Positions 50,667 to 60,126 of a stretch of DNA of 64,000 bases are shown piece by piece (positions within the stretch are counted from its first letter, which is position 1; each line of letters starts with the position of its first letter). Made by a program: the position numbers and the translations under genes. The notes below the pieces were generated by a model that searched no databases, was not told the DNA's origin, and was given only the letters and a program-made list of their open reading frames with translations. Location of the stretch: positions 1,798,001-1,862,000 of the forward strand of contig NC_013757.1 of NCBI RefSeq assembly GCF_000025345.1, given 5' to 3'. This stretch comes from Geodermatophilus obscurus DSM 43160. Lineage in GTDB: Bacteria; Actinomycetota; Actinomycetes; Mycobacteriales; Geodermatophilaceae.

Positions 50667-51662
50667 ATGACAACAACCCCGGGAGACCCCGTGCAGCACC
50701 CGCCACAGGACCGGACGCCCACCTACGAGGGGCGGTCACTGCCTCGACCCGACGAGGAACTGGTCGACCAGGGGCTCGGCTTCGACGTCGGCACCCTGCT
50801 CAGCCGCCGCCGGCTGCTGGTCCTCGGCCTGGGTGCGGCATCGGTGGGGCTGGCGGCCTGCGGCGGGGGCGGCTCGACGAGTTCGTCGGCGTCGTCGTCC
50901 TCTGCCGCGTCCTCGGCGTACGAGATCCCCGACGAGACCGCGGGCCCGTATCCGGGCGACGGCTCCAACGGGCCGGACGTGCTGGAGCAGATCGGCATCG
51001 TGCGCAGCGACATCCGCTCCAGCTTCGGGGAGTTCAGCGGCACCGCCGAGGGCGTGCCGATGACGCTGGAGCTGACCATCGCCGACCTCGCGGACGGCGG
51101 GGTGCCCTTCGAAGGCGTCGCCGTCTACGTCTGGCACTGCACCCGCGAGGGCGGCTACTCGCTGTACTCCTCGGGCATCGAGGACCAGAACTACCTGCGG
51201 GGCGTGCAGGTCGCCGACGCCGACGGCCTGGTCCGCTTCACGAGCGTCTTCCCGGCCTGCTACGACGGGCGCTGGCCGCACGTCCACTTCGAGGTCTACC
51301 CGGACCAGGCCGCCATCACCGACTCCGCGAACGCCATCGCCACCTCGCAGGTCGCGCTGCCGCAGGACGCCTGCGAGGCGGTCTACGCGACTGCGGGTTA
51401 CGAGGCGTCGGTGGCCGACCTGTCGCGGGTCAGCCTGTCCAGCGACAACGTGTTCGGGGACGACGGCGGCGCCGGCCAGCTGGCCACCGTGACCGGCGAT
51501 GTCACCGGCGGCTACACCGTGCGTCTGGCGGTCGGCGTCGACACCGGCACGACGCCGACCGGCGGTGGACTGGGCGGTGACGGCGCGCCCTCCGGCGTCC
51601 CCGGCGGGGGTCCTGGCGGCACCCCGCCGACCGGCGCACCACCCGCCCGGCCGAGCGACTGA
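50667..51662 (+). CDS. Exported (Tat/lipoprotein) intradiol ring-cleavage dioxygenase
   Basis: 331 aa. Leader at ~45-72: RRRLLVLGLGAASVGLAACG is a Tat-like SRRR followed by a lipobox LAAC. The fold: AGPYPGDGSNGPDVLEQIGIVRSD, VYVWHCTREGGYSLYS (Tyr), TSVFPACYDGRWPHVHFEVY (Tyr/His ligands of non-haem Fe). Such enzymes cleave catechols between the hydroxyls. The last ~50 residues are Gly/Pro/Thr-rich. ATG 50667 is preceded by a GTG one codon earlier; no strong ribosome site. Confidence 0.85.
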   Translation: MTTTPGDPVQHPPQDRTPTYEGRSLPRPDEELVDQGLGFDVGTLLSRRRLLVLGLGAASVGLAACGGGGSTSSSASSSSAASSAYEIPDETAGPYPGDGSNGPDVLEQIGIVRSDIRSSFGEFSGTAEGVPMTLELTIADLADGGVPFEGVAVYVWHCTREGGYSLYSSGIEDQNYLRGVQVADADGLVRFTSVFPACYDGRWPHVHFEVYPDQAAITDSANAIATSQVALPQDACEAVYATAGYEASVADLSRVSLSSDNVFGDDGGAGQLATVTGDVTGGYTVRLAVGVDTGTTPTGGGLGGDGAPSGVPGGGPGGTPPTGAPPARPSD

Positions 51663-51770
51663 CGCGGCGGTCGGCCGACGTCCGCACCCGTGACCGGTCT
51701 TGCGTGTCCTGTCCCGGACGCCGGGGCAAGCTGCCGTGCGTACCTCCCCCGCTCGAGCCGAGAGGACCCC

Positions 51771-52670
51771 ATGCCCAGCCCCGTCAGCCGCCTCCTGCCC
51801 GCCCTCTTCCGCCTGCTCGGCGCCCGGCGGGAGTTCGCCGAGCCGGAGGCCATGCTGCGCGGCGTCCAGGACCGCATGGTGCGCCCCGTCCCGTACGGGC
51901 CACCGCGGGGACTGCGCTCGGTCGAGATCGAGGTCGACGTCCACCACGACACCGGCTGGCCGGTCTACCGCGTCCTGCCGCGTCGCCGCACGCCGACCCG
52001 TGCCGCCGTCTACGTGCACGGCGGCGCCTGGGTCAACCAGATCCACCCGCTGCACTGGCGGCTCGTCGCCGGGCTGGCCGCCCGCAGCGGCACCGCGGTC
52101 ACCGTCCCGATCTACCCGCTGGCGCCCGTCGGCACCGCGGCGACCGTCGTGCCCTCCGTCGCCGACCTGGTGGCCGCGCTCGTCGACCGGTACGGCGCCG
52201 GGCAGGTCGCCGTCCTGGGTGACTCGGCCGGCGGGCAGATCGCGCTGTCCGCGGCGCTGCTCCGCCGCGACCGGGGCGAACCGCCGCTGCACCGGACGGT
52301 GCTCATCTCACCCGCGCTGGACCTGACCCTGGCCAACCCCGAGATCGACCTCGTCGAGCCGCACGACCCGTGGCTCGCCCGGCCCGGCACCCGGGCGGCG
52401 ATCGAGCTCTGGCGTGGCGACCTGCCGATCAAGGACCCGTTGGTCAGCCCGCTGTTCGGGGATCTGGCCGGGCTCGGTCCGCTGACCGTCTTCAGTGGCA
52501 CCCGGGACATCACCAGCCCGGACACCAGGCTGCTCGTCAGCCGCGCCCGTGCGGCCGGTGTGCAGGTCGACCACCACGAGGAGGCGGGCCTCGTCCACGT
52601 GCACGCCCTGCTGCCGGTGCCCGAAGGGCGGCGGGCGCGGCGGCTCATGGCCTCGCTCCTCGACAGCTGA
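51771..52670 (+). CDS. HSL-type alpha/beta hydrolase esterase
   Basis: 299 aa. Oxyanion hole YVHGGAWVNQ (HGGAW), nucleophile LGDSAGGQIAL (GDSAGG), acid in SGTRDIT and His near VHVHALLP. The group hydrolyses acyl esters. ATG 51771 follows GAGAGGACCCC. Stands alone. Confidence 0.9.
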   Translation: MPSPVSRLLPALFRLLGARREFAEPEAMLRGVQDRMVRPVPYGPPRGLRSVEIEVDVHHDTGWPVYRVLPRRRTPTRAAVYVHGGAWVNQIHPLHWRLVAGLAARSGTAVTVPIYPLAPVGTAATVVPSVADLVAALVDRYGAGQVAVLGDSAGGQIALSAALLRRDRGEPPLHRTVLISPALDLTLANPEIDLVEPHDPWLARPGTRAAIELWRGDLPIKDPLVSPLFGDLAGLGPLTVFSGTRDITSPDTRLLVSRARAAGVQVDHHEEAGLVHVHALLPVPEGRRARRLMASLLDS

Positions 52671-52790
52671 CGCCGTCGAACAGGTCGTCCCCGTCGCCGA
52701 CCGACCCTGCGCTCGTCCCCGGGCGTGTCGATGAGGCGACAGCGACCGCCCCGCTGCGGGATGGTGGGCAGGGTCGAGGGGGGAACCACG

Positions 52791-53726
52791 GTGAAGACGG
52801 TCGCGATCGCGTGTCAGGGCGGCGGCAGCCACACGGCGTTCACCGGCGGTGTGCTGCAGCGCCTGCTGGCCGACGAGGACCACCGGGTCGTGGCGCTGTC
52901 CGGCACCTCCGGTGGCGCGGTCTGCGCCCTGCTGGCTTGGTACGGCCTGCTGACCGGCGGCGCAGCGGAGGCCGGCCGGCTGCTGGAGCGCTTCTGGAAG
53001 GCCAACGCGGCCACCACGCTGAGCGGGAAGCTGGCCAACGCCTGGCTGGTCGGTCTGGCCCGGCTGGAGGGGCGGGTGACGCTCCCGACGGTGAGCCCCT
53101 ACCTCTACCCGGACCTCGCCGGTCCCGCCTTCACCGACCTGCTGACCCGCCACGTCGACGTCGACCGGCTGGCCCGGCTGCAGGAGTCCCCGCCGGAGGA
53201 CCAGCCGCTGCTGCTCGTCGGCGCCGTCGACGTCCTCAGCGGCGACTTCAAGGCCTTCTCCAGCCGGCGACAGGAGATCACCGTGGACGCCGTGCTGGCC
53301 TCGGCCGCCGTCCCGCTGCTCTTCCGCGCCGTCGAGGTGGGGGGCCGGCGCTACTGGGACGGGCTGTTCAGCCAGAACCCGCCGGTGCGCCAGTTGCCCG
53401 ACGCCGGCCCGGACGAGATCTGGGTCATCCGGATCAACCCGCGTGCCCGGGCCACGGAGCCGAAGACGGTGGGCGACATCGCGGACCGGCGCAACGAGCT
53501 GGCCGGCAACCTCTCCCTGGAGCAGGAGCTGCACGCCATCCGCAAGGTCAACGGGTGGGTGGACCGTCTCGGCGACCCGTACCGGCGCATCGAGATCCGT
53601 GAGATCGACCTCGACCTCGACCTGGACCTGCCCAGCAAGCTGGACCGCAGGCCCGCGTTCCTCCGCCGGCTCTTCGACGAGGGGCGAGAGCAGGCGGACG
53701 CCTTCCTGGCCGGGCTGCCCGGCTGA
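52791..53726 (+). CDS. Patatin-like phospholipase
   Basis: 311 aa. Catalytic dyad: GTSGG (in LSGTSGGAVCAL, Ser) and DGLF (in RYWDGLFSQNPP, Asp); oxyanion loop CQGGGSHTAFTGGVL. Cleaves phospholipid acyl chains; cytoplasmic. GTG 52791 follows GAGGGGGGAA. Downstream gap is 830 bp. Confidence 0.92.
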   Translation: MKTVAIACQGGGSHTAFTGGVLQRLLADEDHRVVALSGTSGGAVCALLAWYGLLTGGAAEAGRLLERFWKANAATTLSGKLANAWLVGLARLEGRVTLPTVSPYLYPDLAGPAFTDLLTRHVDVDRLARLQESPPEDQPLLLVGAVDVLSGDFKAFSSRRQEITVDAVLASAAVPLLFRAVEVGGRRYWDGLFSQNPPVRQLPDAGPDEIWVIRINPRARATEPKTVGDIADRRNELAGNLSLEQELHAIRKVNGWVDRLGDPYRRIEIREIDLDLDLDLPSKLDRRPAFLRRLFDEGREQADAFLAGLPG

Positions 53727-54557
53727 CTGCTGGCCGGCGCGCGGTCACGGTGGCACGGGGTCCGTGACGATCACCCGTTCGGCCACGGTCGGTCCGGTGA
53801 CCGGAGCGCGTCTCGGCGTCACGGCCGGCAGGGTGGTCGCCATCTGTTCGGCCTCCCGTGCGTGCCGACGTGCTGGTGGGGCCGCGCCTGGACGCGGCCG
53901 TGCCCACGACTCCCGGCGGACCCGGCTCGAACGCAAGCGTCGACGTAGGGCCCCGGGGGTGTCGGGGCTCGTTGCCCGGCCCGGTCTGCGGGGTCCCCCG
54001 TTGATCCCCTCACTCGTACTCAAGCCCTCAGCCGCGGCCGGTCCCAGGGTCCTGGGGCCCGGCGGATCCCGGAGCTACTGGACCAGGCGCAGCATCGGCG
54101 CTCCGGGGGCGCTACCGGCGGCTGCTGCCGACCCTCCGGGGAGGACGGCGAGCGCTGGACGGACGCTGACCAGGCGCCGTCCACCGAGCCTGGCCCGGAG
54201 TGATGCGTTCGGGTAGCCGGCGGGCAGCCGGTGGCACTCGTCGTGGGCGTGTGGCGACGTCACGGCAGCAGTGGGGCGCTGCGCCAGGTGGAGGTAGGTG
54301 ATGCTGTCCGCGGGGTCGTACGTCCTCACCTCGTCCTCGCCTCCCCCCGGACCCGCGGGTGCGGCGGCCGCGGTCTGCGGTGGCGACACCGGCGGTGCGA
54401 GCCGGACAGGCACAGCGTGGCAGTGGGGTACGACAGGAAGCCGACCCGGTACGAGCCCGCCCGCCGGGCACCTGCGAGCAGCGCCCAGGGCCGCGTCGGT
54501 GGGATCGGTGGAGCCCCAGGCCGTGGAGCCGGCCGGCGTCAGGCCGGACGGTCGTGG
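53727..54557. other. 830-bp region with no clear gene
   Basis: Two weak minus-strand frames, 53745-54023 (92 aa, Arg/Pro-rich) and 54075-54413 (112 aa with DPADSITYLHLAQRP), have no motif and only fair codon bias. The composition is less regular than neighbours. Either small unknown genes or eroded DNA. Confidence 0.45.
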
Positions 54558-55718
54558 TCAGCGGGCGGCCAGCGCGGCACCCATCTGCTCGACGACCTCG
54601 GTCAGCACCGCCCGGGGAGTGGCAGCGTTCAGCCGGACCGCGCCCTCGCCGGCGGCGCCGCACAGCGACCCGTCGGTCAGGGCCACCCCGGCCCGCTCGA
54701 GGAAGAACGCGCCAGGCTGGGCCAGGCCGAGCTCCCGGCAGTCCAGCCAGGCCAGGTAGGTGCCCTCCGGCGGGGTGTACCGGACGCCGGGCAGGTGCTC
54801 GGCGACCAGCTCGGCCAGCAGCCGGCGGTTGCCGTCCAGGTAGGCCAGGACGTCGTCCAGCCAGCCGGCGCCGGCGGTGTAGGCGGCGGTGTTGGCGACG
54901 ACGCCCAAGGTCGAGGCGCCGTGCTCGGCGTGCAGCCCCACCCGGGCCCAGTGCTCGGCGTCGGCGGAGTTCGACAGCACCAGCTGCGCGCACTTCAGCC
55001 CCGGCAGGTTCCACGCCTTGGACGCCGAGGTCGCGCTGACCGCGTGCCCGGCCGGGACCTCGCCCAGGGAGGCGTAGGGCCCGTGCCGGTGTCCCTCGTA
55101 CACCAGCGGCGCGTGGATCTCGTCGGAGAACACCCGCCCGCCGTGCCGGTCCACCACCTCGGCGACCGCCGTCATCTCCGCAGGCTCCAGCACCCGCCCG
55201 ATCGGGTTGTGCGGGTTGCACAGCACCAGCAGGTGCCCGCCGGCCCGGAACGCGGCGTCCAGCGCGTCGAGGTCGTAGACGTACCGGTCCCCGTCCCGCG
55301 CCATCGGCACCTGGATGACCTCGCGGCCCAGCGCCGGCGGCAGGGTGAGGAAGGGCATGTAGGCCGGCGTCGGCAGGAGGACCGGGCTGCCCGGCCGGGA
55401 GAAGTGCTCGATCGCGGCGGCCAGGCCGGCCAGGACGTCGGCCACCGGCCGCACCTGCTCCGGCGCCACCGCCCAGCCGTACCGGTGGGCCGACCACGCC
55501 GCGTACGCCTCCGACATGCCCTGCAGCAGCGCCGGCGGCAGGTAGCCGAAGGCCGCGGCGTCCACCGCCGCGTGCAGCGCCTCGGTGACCGCCGGCGCCG
55601 TACCGAAGTCCATCTCCGCGACGAACGACCCGATCGCCTCGGGGTACAGCGACCACTTCAGGCTGCCGCGGCGGCGCAGCTCCTCGACGGACAGGTCGTC
55701 GAACACGGGGTCAGGCAC
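54558..55718 (-). CDS. PatB/MalY-type PLP C-S lyase (cystathionine beta-lyase-like aminotransferase class I/II)
   Basis: 386 aa. PLP Lys234 in SATSASKAWNLPG; phosphate loop in CNPHNPIGRV; SDEIHAPLV is the Asp-Glu-Ile-His motif typical of PatB/MalY. Start residues DLSVEELRRRGSLKW also match. Cleaves C-S bonds of cystathionine or cysteine conjugates. Overlaps the FAD oxidase gene (55711-55718) on the same strand, so it follows it in an operon. Confidence 0.93.
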   Translation of the reverse strand: MPDPVFDDLSVEELRRRGSLKWSLYPEAIGSFVAEMDFGTAPAVTEALHAAVDAAAFGYLPPALLQGMSEAYAAWSAHRYGWAVAPEQVRPVADVLAGLAAAIEHFSRPGSPVLLPTPAYMPFLTLPPALGREVIQVPMARDGDRYVYDLDALDAAFRAGGHLLVLCNPHNPIGRVLEPAEMTAVAEVVDRHGGRVFSDEIHAPLVYEGHRHGPYASLGEVPAGHAVSATSASKAWNLPGLKCAQLVLSNSADAEHWARVGLHAEHGASTLGVVANTAAYTAGAGWLDDVLAYLDGNRRLLAELVAEHLPGVRYTPPEGTYLAWLDCRELGLAQPGAFFLERAGVALTDGSLCGAAGEGAVRLNAATPRAVLTEVVEQMGAALAAR

Positions 55719-58557
55719 GGCCGGCCCGGGCGAGCAGCTGGGCCAGGTGCAGCCCGTCGCGGCCGGCGAGCTGGTCGAGCTGGGTGCGGCAGGAGAACCC
55801 GTCGGCGAGGACGACGGCGTCCGGCCCAGCGGCCCGGACGGCGGGCAGCAGCTGGTGCTCGGCGATCGCCACCGACACCTCGTGGTGCCCGCGTTCGACG
55901 CCCCAGTTCCCGGCCAGCCCGCAGCAGCCGCCGACCCGGGTGACCGTGGCGCCGGCGTCGCGCAGCAGCCGCTCGTCGGTCGCCCAGCCCAGGACGGCGT
56001 GGTGGTGGCAGTGCGGCTGGGCGACGACCTCCACCCCGGCCAGGGACGGCGGCGTCCAGCCCGGCGTCTCCCGCAGCAGCTCGGCCAGCGTGCGGGTGCC
56101 CGCGGCGACCCGTTCGGCGGCCGCCCCGCCGACCAGCTCCAGGGCCTCGTGCCGCAGCACCGCGGTGCACGAGGGCTCCACGCCGACCACCGGGATGCCG
56201 TCGTCCACCAGCGGGGCGAGCAGCTCGACGGTGCGGCCCAGGGTGCGGCGGGCGGCGTCCAGCTGGCCGGTGGTGATCCAGGTCAGCCCGCAGCACGCCT
56301 CGGCCGGCGGCACCTGCACCCGGTAGCCGGCGTCCTCCAGCACCGCGGCGGTGGCCTCGGCGACCTCGGGCGCGAAGTGGTCGGTGAAGGAGTCCACCCA
56401 CAGCGCAACTGCTCGCCCACCCGCCCCATGGCCGTTCCCGGCCGGCACCGGCCGGGCGGCCCAGACCTCCCGGAAGGTGCGTGAGGCGAACGCCGGGAGC
56501 GAGCGGCGCTGGTCGACACCGGCGCCCCACTTGGCGAGCCGGCCGCCCAGGCGCGACCGCGTGACCGCGTTGGCCAGCCGGGGCGCGCGGGCGGCGACGT
56601 CCGCCCAGCGGGGCAGCCACCCCAGCGTGTAGTGCGCGCGGGGGCGCAGCCGGCGGCGGTAGCTCTGGTGCAGCACCTCGGCCTTGTAGGAGGCCATGTC
56701 CACGCCGGTCGGGCAGTCGCGCGAGCAGCCCTTGCACGACAGGCACAGGTCCAGGGCCTCGTGCACCTCCGAGGAGCGCCAGTCCCGCACCGGCCCACCC
56801 GGCGCGAGCATCTCCTGCAGCACCCGCGCCCGGCCTCGGGTGGTGTCCTTCTCCTCCCGCGTCGCCGGCCACGACGGGCACATCACCCCGCCGCTGGCCT
56901 GCAGGTCGGCCCGGCACTTGCCGACGCCGGTGCAGCGGTGCACCGCGGCGGAGAAGTCGCCGCCGTCGTGCCGGTAGGCCAGCGCGAGACCCGTCGTCGT
57001 CCGCGGCGCGGCGGCCATCCGGATGTCGTCCTCGACCCGCGCCGGGCGCACCAGGACGCCGGGGTTGAGCACGTCCGTCGGGTCGAACAGGCCCTTGACC
57101 CGCTCGAAGAGACCGAGCACGTGCGGGGAGTACATGGACGACAGCAGCTCGCTGCGCGCCCGGCCGTCGCCGTGCTCGCCGGAGACCGACCCGCCGTAGC
57201 GGGCGACCAGCGCGGCGGCGTCGGTCACGAAGGCCCGGTACGCCTCGCGGCCGCGGTCCTCGCCGCGCCCGAGCGGGAAGTCGATCCGCACGTGCACGCA
57301 GCCGTCGCCGAAGTGGCCGTACGGCACGCCCTGCAGCCCGTGCTGGTCCAGCAGCGCCTCGAACTCGCGCAGGTAGGCGCCGAGCTGCTCGACCGGCACC
57401 GCGGCGTCCTCCCAGCCGGCGTGCGCGGGGCGCCCGTCGGAGGTGCGGGCGGCCAGGCCGGCGCCGTCCTCGCGGATCCGCCAGATCGCCGCGGCCTCGG
57501 CCACGTCGGTGACGACCAGGGAGTCCAGCGCGCCGGCGTCGCCGAGCACGCCCTTCGCCTTGGCCTCGACCTCGGCGACGCTGTCGCCGGTCAGCTCCAC
57601 GATCAGCCACCCGTCGCCCCGGGGCAGGTCGGGCACGACCGCCGCGGGGACGTCGCGCAGCCGCTGCACGATCCGCTGGTCGAGCCCCTCGACGGCGGTC
57701 GGCTCGTGCGGCAGCAACCCGGGGGTGGCGTCGGCGGCCTCGGCCATCGACCGGTAGCCGAGCACCACGAGGCCGCGGTACGGCGCGTCGGTGACCAGCC
57801 GGACGGTCGCGCCCAGCACCACCGCCAGCGTGCCCTCGCTGCCCACGAGCGCACGGGCGACGTCGAAGCCGCGCTCGGGCAGCAGGTGCTCCAGCGAGTA
57901 GCCCGACACCTGCCGGCCGAAGCGGCCGAGCTCGGTGCGGATGGCCGCCAGCTCGCCGTCCACCAGGTCCCGCAGCCGGTCGAGCACCCCGCCGGAGGAG
58001 GCGCCGTCCGGCCCGAGCCGCAGCCGCTCGCCGGCGCCGGTGACGACGTCGAGGCCGACCACGTTGTCCGACGTCCGGCCGTAGCCCAGGGCGCGCGACC
58101 CGCAGGCGTTGTTGCCGATCATCCCGCCGATCGTGCAGCGGTTGTGCGTGCTCGGGTCGGGGCCGAAGCGCAGCCCGTGCGGCCGCGCCGCGGCCTGCAG
58201 CGCCGCCTGCACGACGCCGGGGTCGACGGTCGCCGTCCGCGACCCGGGGTCGACCGCGTGCACGCGGGACAGGTACCGGCTGGTGTCGAGGACGACCCCG
58301 GGGCCGACCGCGTTGCCGGCGATCGAGGTGCCCGCGCCCCGGGCGGTGAACGGCACACCGAGCTCCCGGCAGACGGCGAGGGTCGCCTCGATCTCGTCGG
58401 GGTGCCGCGGGCGCACCACGGCGCGGGGGAGCACCCGGTACAGCGAGCCGTCGGAGGAGTACAGCGACCGGGCCAGCCCGGAGTCGTCGACGTCGCCGAC
58501 CCCTGCGCGGCGCAGCGCCGCCGTCAGGTCGGTCGCCACGTCCGGTGCCAGCGTCAT
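55711..58557 (-). CDS. FAD-linked oxidase with Fe-S C-terminal half (YdiJ/D-2-hydroxyacid dehydrogenase type)
   Basis: 948 aa fusion. N-terminal half: FAD-binding PCMH domain (VPFTARGAGTSIAGNAVG; ACGSRALGYGRTSDNV) and the oxidase C-domain (GVPYGHFGDGCVHVRIDF; SGEHGDGRARSE). C-terminal half: ferredoxin-like Cys (CTGVGKCRAD; CLSCKGCSRDCPTGVD) and CCG domains (ACCGLTWITTG; VGGCCGLAGN). Oxidises D-lactate, glycolate or D-2-hydroxyglutarate and passes electrons on. Upstream of the PatB gene with 8-bp overlap. Confidence 0.93.
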   Translation of the reverse strand: MTLAPDVATDLTAALRRAGVGDVDDSGLARSLYSSDGSLYRVLPRAVVRPRHPDEIEATLAVCRELGVPFTARGAGTSIAGNAVGPGVVLDTSRYLSRVHAVDPGSRTATVDPGVVQAALQAAARPHGLRFGPDPSTHNRCTIGGMIGNNACGSRALGYGRTSDNVVGLDVVTGAGERLRLGPDGASSGGVLDRLRDLVDGELAAIRTELGRFGRQVSGYSLEHLLPERGFDVARALVGSEGTLAVVLGATVRLVTDAPYRGLVVLGYRSMAEAADATPGLLPHEPTAVEGLDQRIVQRLRDVPAAVVPDLPRGDGWLIVELTGDSVAEVEAKAKGVLGDAGALDSLVVTDVAEAAAIWRIREDGAGLAARTSDGRPAHAGWEDAAVPVEQLGAYLREFEALLDQHGLQGVPYGHFGDGCVHVRIDFPLGRGEDRGREAYRAFVTDAAALVARYGGSVSGEHGDGRARSELLSSMYSPHVLGLFERVKGLFDPTDVLNPGVLVRPARVEDDIRMAAAPRTTTGLALAYRHDGGDFSAAVHRCTGVGKCRADLQASGGVMCPSWPATREEKDTTRGRARVLQEMLAPGGPVRDWRSSEVHEALDLCLSCKGCSRDCPTGVDMASYKAEVLHQSYRRRLRPRAHYTLGWLPRWADVAARAPRLANAVTRSRLGGRLAKWGAGVDQRRSLPAFASRTFREVWAARPVPAGNGHGAGGRAVALWVDSFTDHFAPEVAEATAAVLEDAGYRVQVPPAEACCGLTWITTGQLDAARRTLGRTVELLAPLVDDGIPVVGVEPSCTAVLRHEALELVGGAAAERVAAGTRTLAELLRETPGWTPPSLAGVEVVAQPHCHHHAVLGWATDERLLRDAGATVTRVGGCCGLAGNWGVERGHHEVSVAIAEHQLLPAVRAAGPDAVVLADGFSCRTQLDQLAGRDGLHLAQLLARAGRA

Positions 58558-58711
58558 CAGCGTTCCCTCGTCGGCGTCGGTGCTGGGTCGCCGCGCCGTC
58601 CCCGCGGGAGCCGGTGCGCCGCCTCCCTTCTACACCTGCCCGGCCGGCCGGAGGGACGTCGGCCCCGGCCGGACCGGTGACGGCGTGCAGCAGGCCTCGT
58701 CCGCCTCGCCC

Positions 58712-59338
58712 TCAGAAGGACTTCGCGACGTCGCGGGCGACGGCGTCGGCTGCCTGCCGGGCCATGTCCCGGTCCCCGGTCAGCGTCGGGTGGTAGCGGA
58801 TGTCGCTGATGTCGGTGAGGCCGGTCCAGCGCAACCAGTCGGTGAAGTAGGTGGACTGGAAGTCGCTGCCGAAGTCCGGGCCGAGGTGCGGCCCCCAGAC
58901 GGCGCTCGTGTAGACGACGGCGACCCGCTTGCGGCGGCCGGCGAGCAGGTGGTCGTAGCCGGTGTCGGGGTCCACCCCGAAGACCCATCCGGGCTGGCTC
59001 ACCACGTCGATGAATTGCTTGAGGACGTAGGGGATGCCGGCGTTCCACATGGGGACGCTGAACAGCAGCCGGTCCGCCGAGTCGAACCGCTCGAAGACCC
59101 GCCGGGCCGCCGCCCACGCCTCGGCCTCGGCCCCCGCCGGTGCGTGCCCGCCGAAGACGGACATCTTCGCCCTGGCGCCGACGGCGAAGTCCGGCAGCGA
59201 CCCGTCCCACAGGTCCCAGTGCTGGACGAGGTCACCCGGGTGCGTCTCCTCGTACGCACTCGTGAACACCTCTGCGATCCGCAGGGACTCCGAGTCCCCT
59301 CCTCGTGGGGACGACGAGATGTGCAGCAACCTGGCCAT
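58712..59338 (-). CDS. FMN-dependent NADH azoreductase-like flavodoxin-fold protein
   Basis: 208 aa. LHISSSPRGGDSESL is the FMN phosphate loop of AzoR proteins, FSVPMWNAGIPYVLKQFIDVV the second FMN segment, and VYTSAVWG the third. Reduces azo dyes or quinones with NAD(P)H. ATG 59338 with GGAGGAG upstream is preferred to a longer version. Divergent from a MarR gene; three TGTGYG...CGCACA dyads lie between them, so it is probably de-repressed by electrophiles or quinones (inference). Confidence 0.9.
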   Translation of the reverse strand: MARLLHISSSPRGGDSESLRIAEVFTSAYEETHPGDLVQHWDLWDGSLPDFAVGARAKMSVFGGHAPAGAEAEAWAAARRVFERFDSADRLLFSVPMWNAGIPYVLKQFIDVVSQPGWVFGVDPDTGYDHLLAGRRKRVAVVYTSAVWGPHLGPDFGSDFQSTYFTDWLRWTGLTDISDIRYHPTLTGDRDMARQAADAVARDVAKSF

Positions 59339-59365
59339 GGCTCCTCCTCGACCGACCGACGCATC

Positions 59366-59441
59366 TGTGTGCGTATGCACACAATACTAATCATGTGCGC
59401 ACGCACACAACCCTCAGGAGGGACGGAGAGTGCGTGCGCAC
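59366..59441. promoter_or_regulatory. Three MarR-like dyads in azoR/marR intergenic region
   Basis: Site 1 TGTGTGC-GTAT-GCACACA (59366-59383), site 2 TGTGCG-CA-CGCACA (59394-59407), site 3 GTGCG-TG-CGCAC (59430-59441). A possible minus-strand promoter for the azoreductase has -35 TTGTGT (59405-59410) and -10 TAGTAT (59384-59389, 15-bp spacing), so sites 1 and 2 overlap it. Confidence 0.6.
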
Positions 59442-59465
59442 GTTCCCCGTCGTTACGCTCCGGGG

Positions 59466-59921
59466 GTGGGTGGAGACGCGGATCGGGTGTCGGCCTGGGC
59501 CGTCCTGCTCCGGGTCCATGCCGCCGTGGTCCCGAAGCTGGAGCGTGCGTTGGCGGCCGAGGGCATGCCGCTGGCCTGGTACGACGTCCTGCTCGAGCTG
59601 AACGCCGCTCCGGACCGCCGGCTGAGGATGAGTGAGCTCGGCGCCCGGGTCGTCCTCAGCCGGGAGCGGGTCAGCCGGGTCGTCGACGAGCTGGAGCACG
59701 CGGAGCTGGTCCGGCGCGAGCCCAACCCGGACGACAAGCGCTCGCGCTTCGCCGTCGTCACCGCACAGGGGCGGGCACGGCTGCGCGCCGCCGCCCCCAC
59801 CTACCTGTCCGGGGTCGAGCGGCACTACACGAGCCACCTCGGGGAGGACGAGATGCGGGTCATCGCGACCGCGCTGGGGCGCGTCCTGGAGGCCGAGGAG
59901 GGACGGGGCCTCCCGCGCTGA
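59466..59921 (+). CDS. MarR-family transcriptional regulator
   Basis: 151 aa. Winged HTH: YDVLLELNAAPDRRLRMSEL, then VVLSRERVSRVVDELEHAEL (recognition helix) and NPDDKRSRFAVVTAQGRARL (wing with the D-x-R-x-K/R turn typical of MarR). GTG 59466 leaves the usual N-terminal dimer helix; a GTG at 59430 lies within a dyad and would add 12 residues. Divergent from the azoreductase; likely its repressor. Confidence 0.92.
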   Translation: MGGDADRVSAWAVLLRVHAAVVPKLERALAAEGMPLAWYDVLLELNAAPDRRLRMSELGARVVLSRERVSRVVDELEHAELVRREPNPDDKRSRFAVVTAQGRARLRAAAPTYLSGVERHYTSHLGEDEMRVIATALGRVLEAEEGRGLPR

Positions 59922-60126
59922 GCGGGCCTGCCCCGTGGTCCGGTCGGCGCGAGGTCTGCCCTGGCCGGTCGCGGACGCGGTCCCGTCCTCGAGCCGCCCG
60001 TGACCGGGTTGACGCACGACGCCTGCCGGGCCAGGGTCGCCTGGCGACGACGGACCCAGCCGGCGACGACCACCGTCGCTGCTCGGCCACTCCCGGCTCT
60101 GGGGTCCCACCGAGGAGGGGGAGTCC

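Noticed and set aside
53745..54413. Two small minus-strand genes in the 830-bp gap
   Set aside because: No ribosome site, motif or strong codon bias; kept only as a note in the gap entry.
55711..58557. Two separate genes (oxidase and Fe-S protein)
   Set aside because: Frame is continuous and fused homologues (YdiJ type) are known; no internal start with a ribosome site needed.
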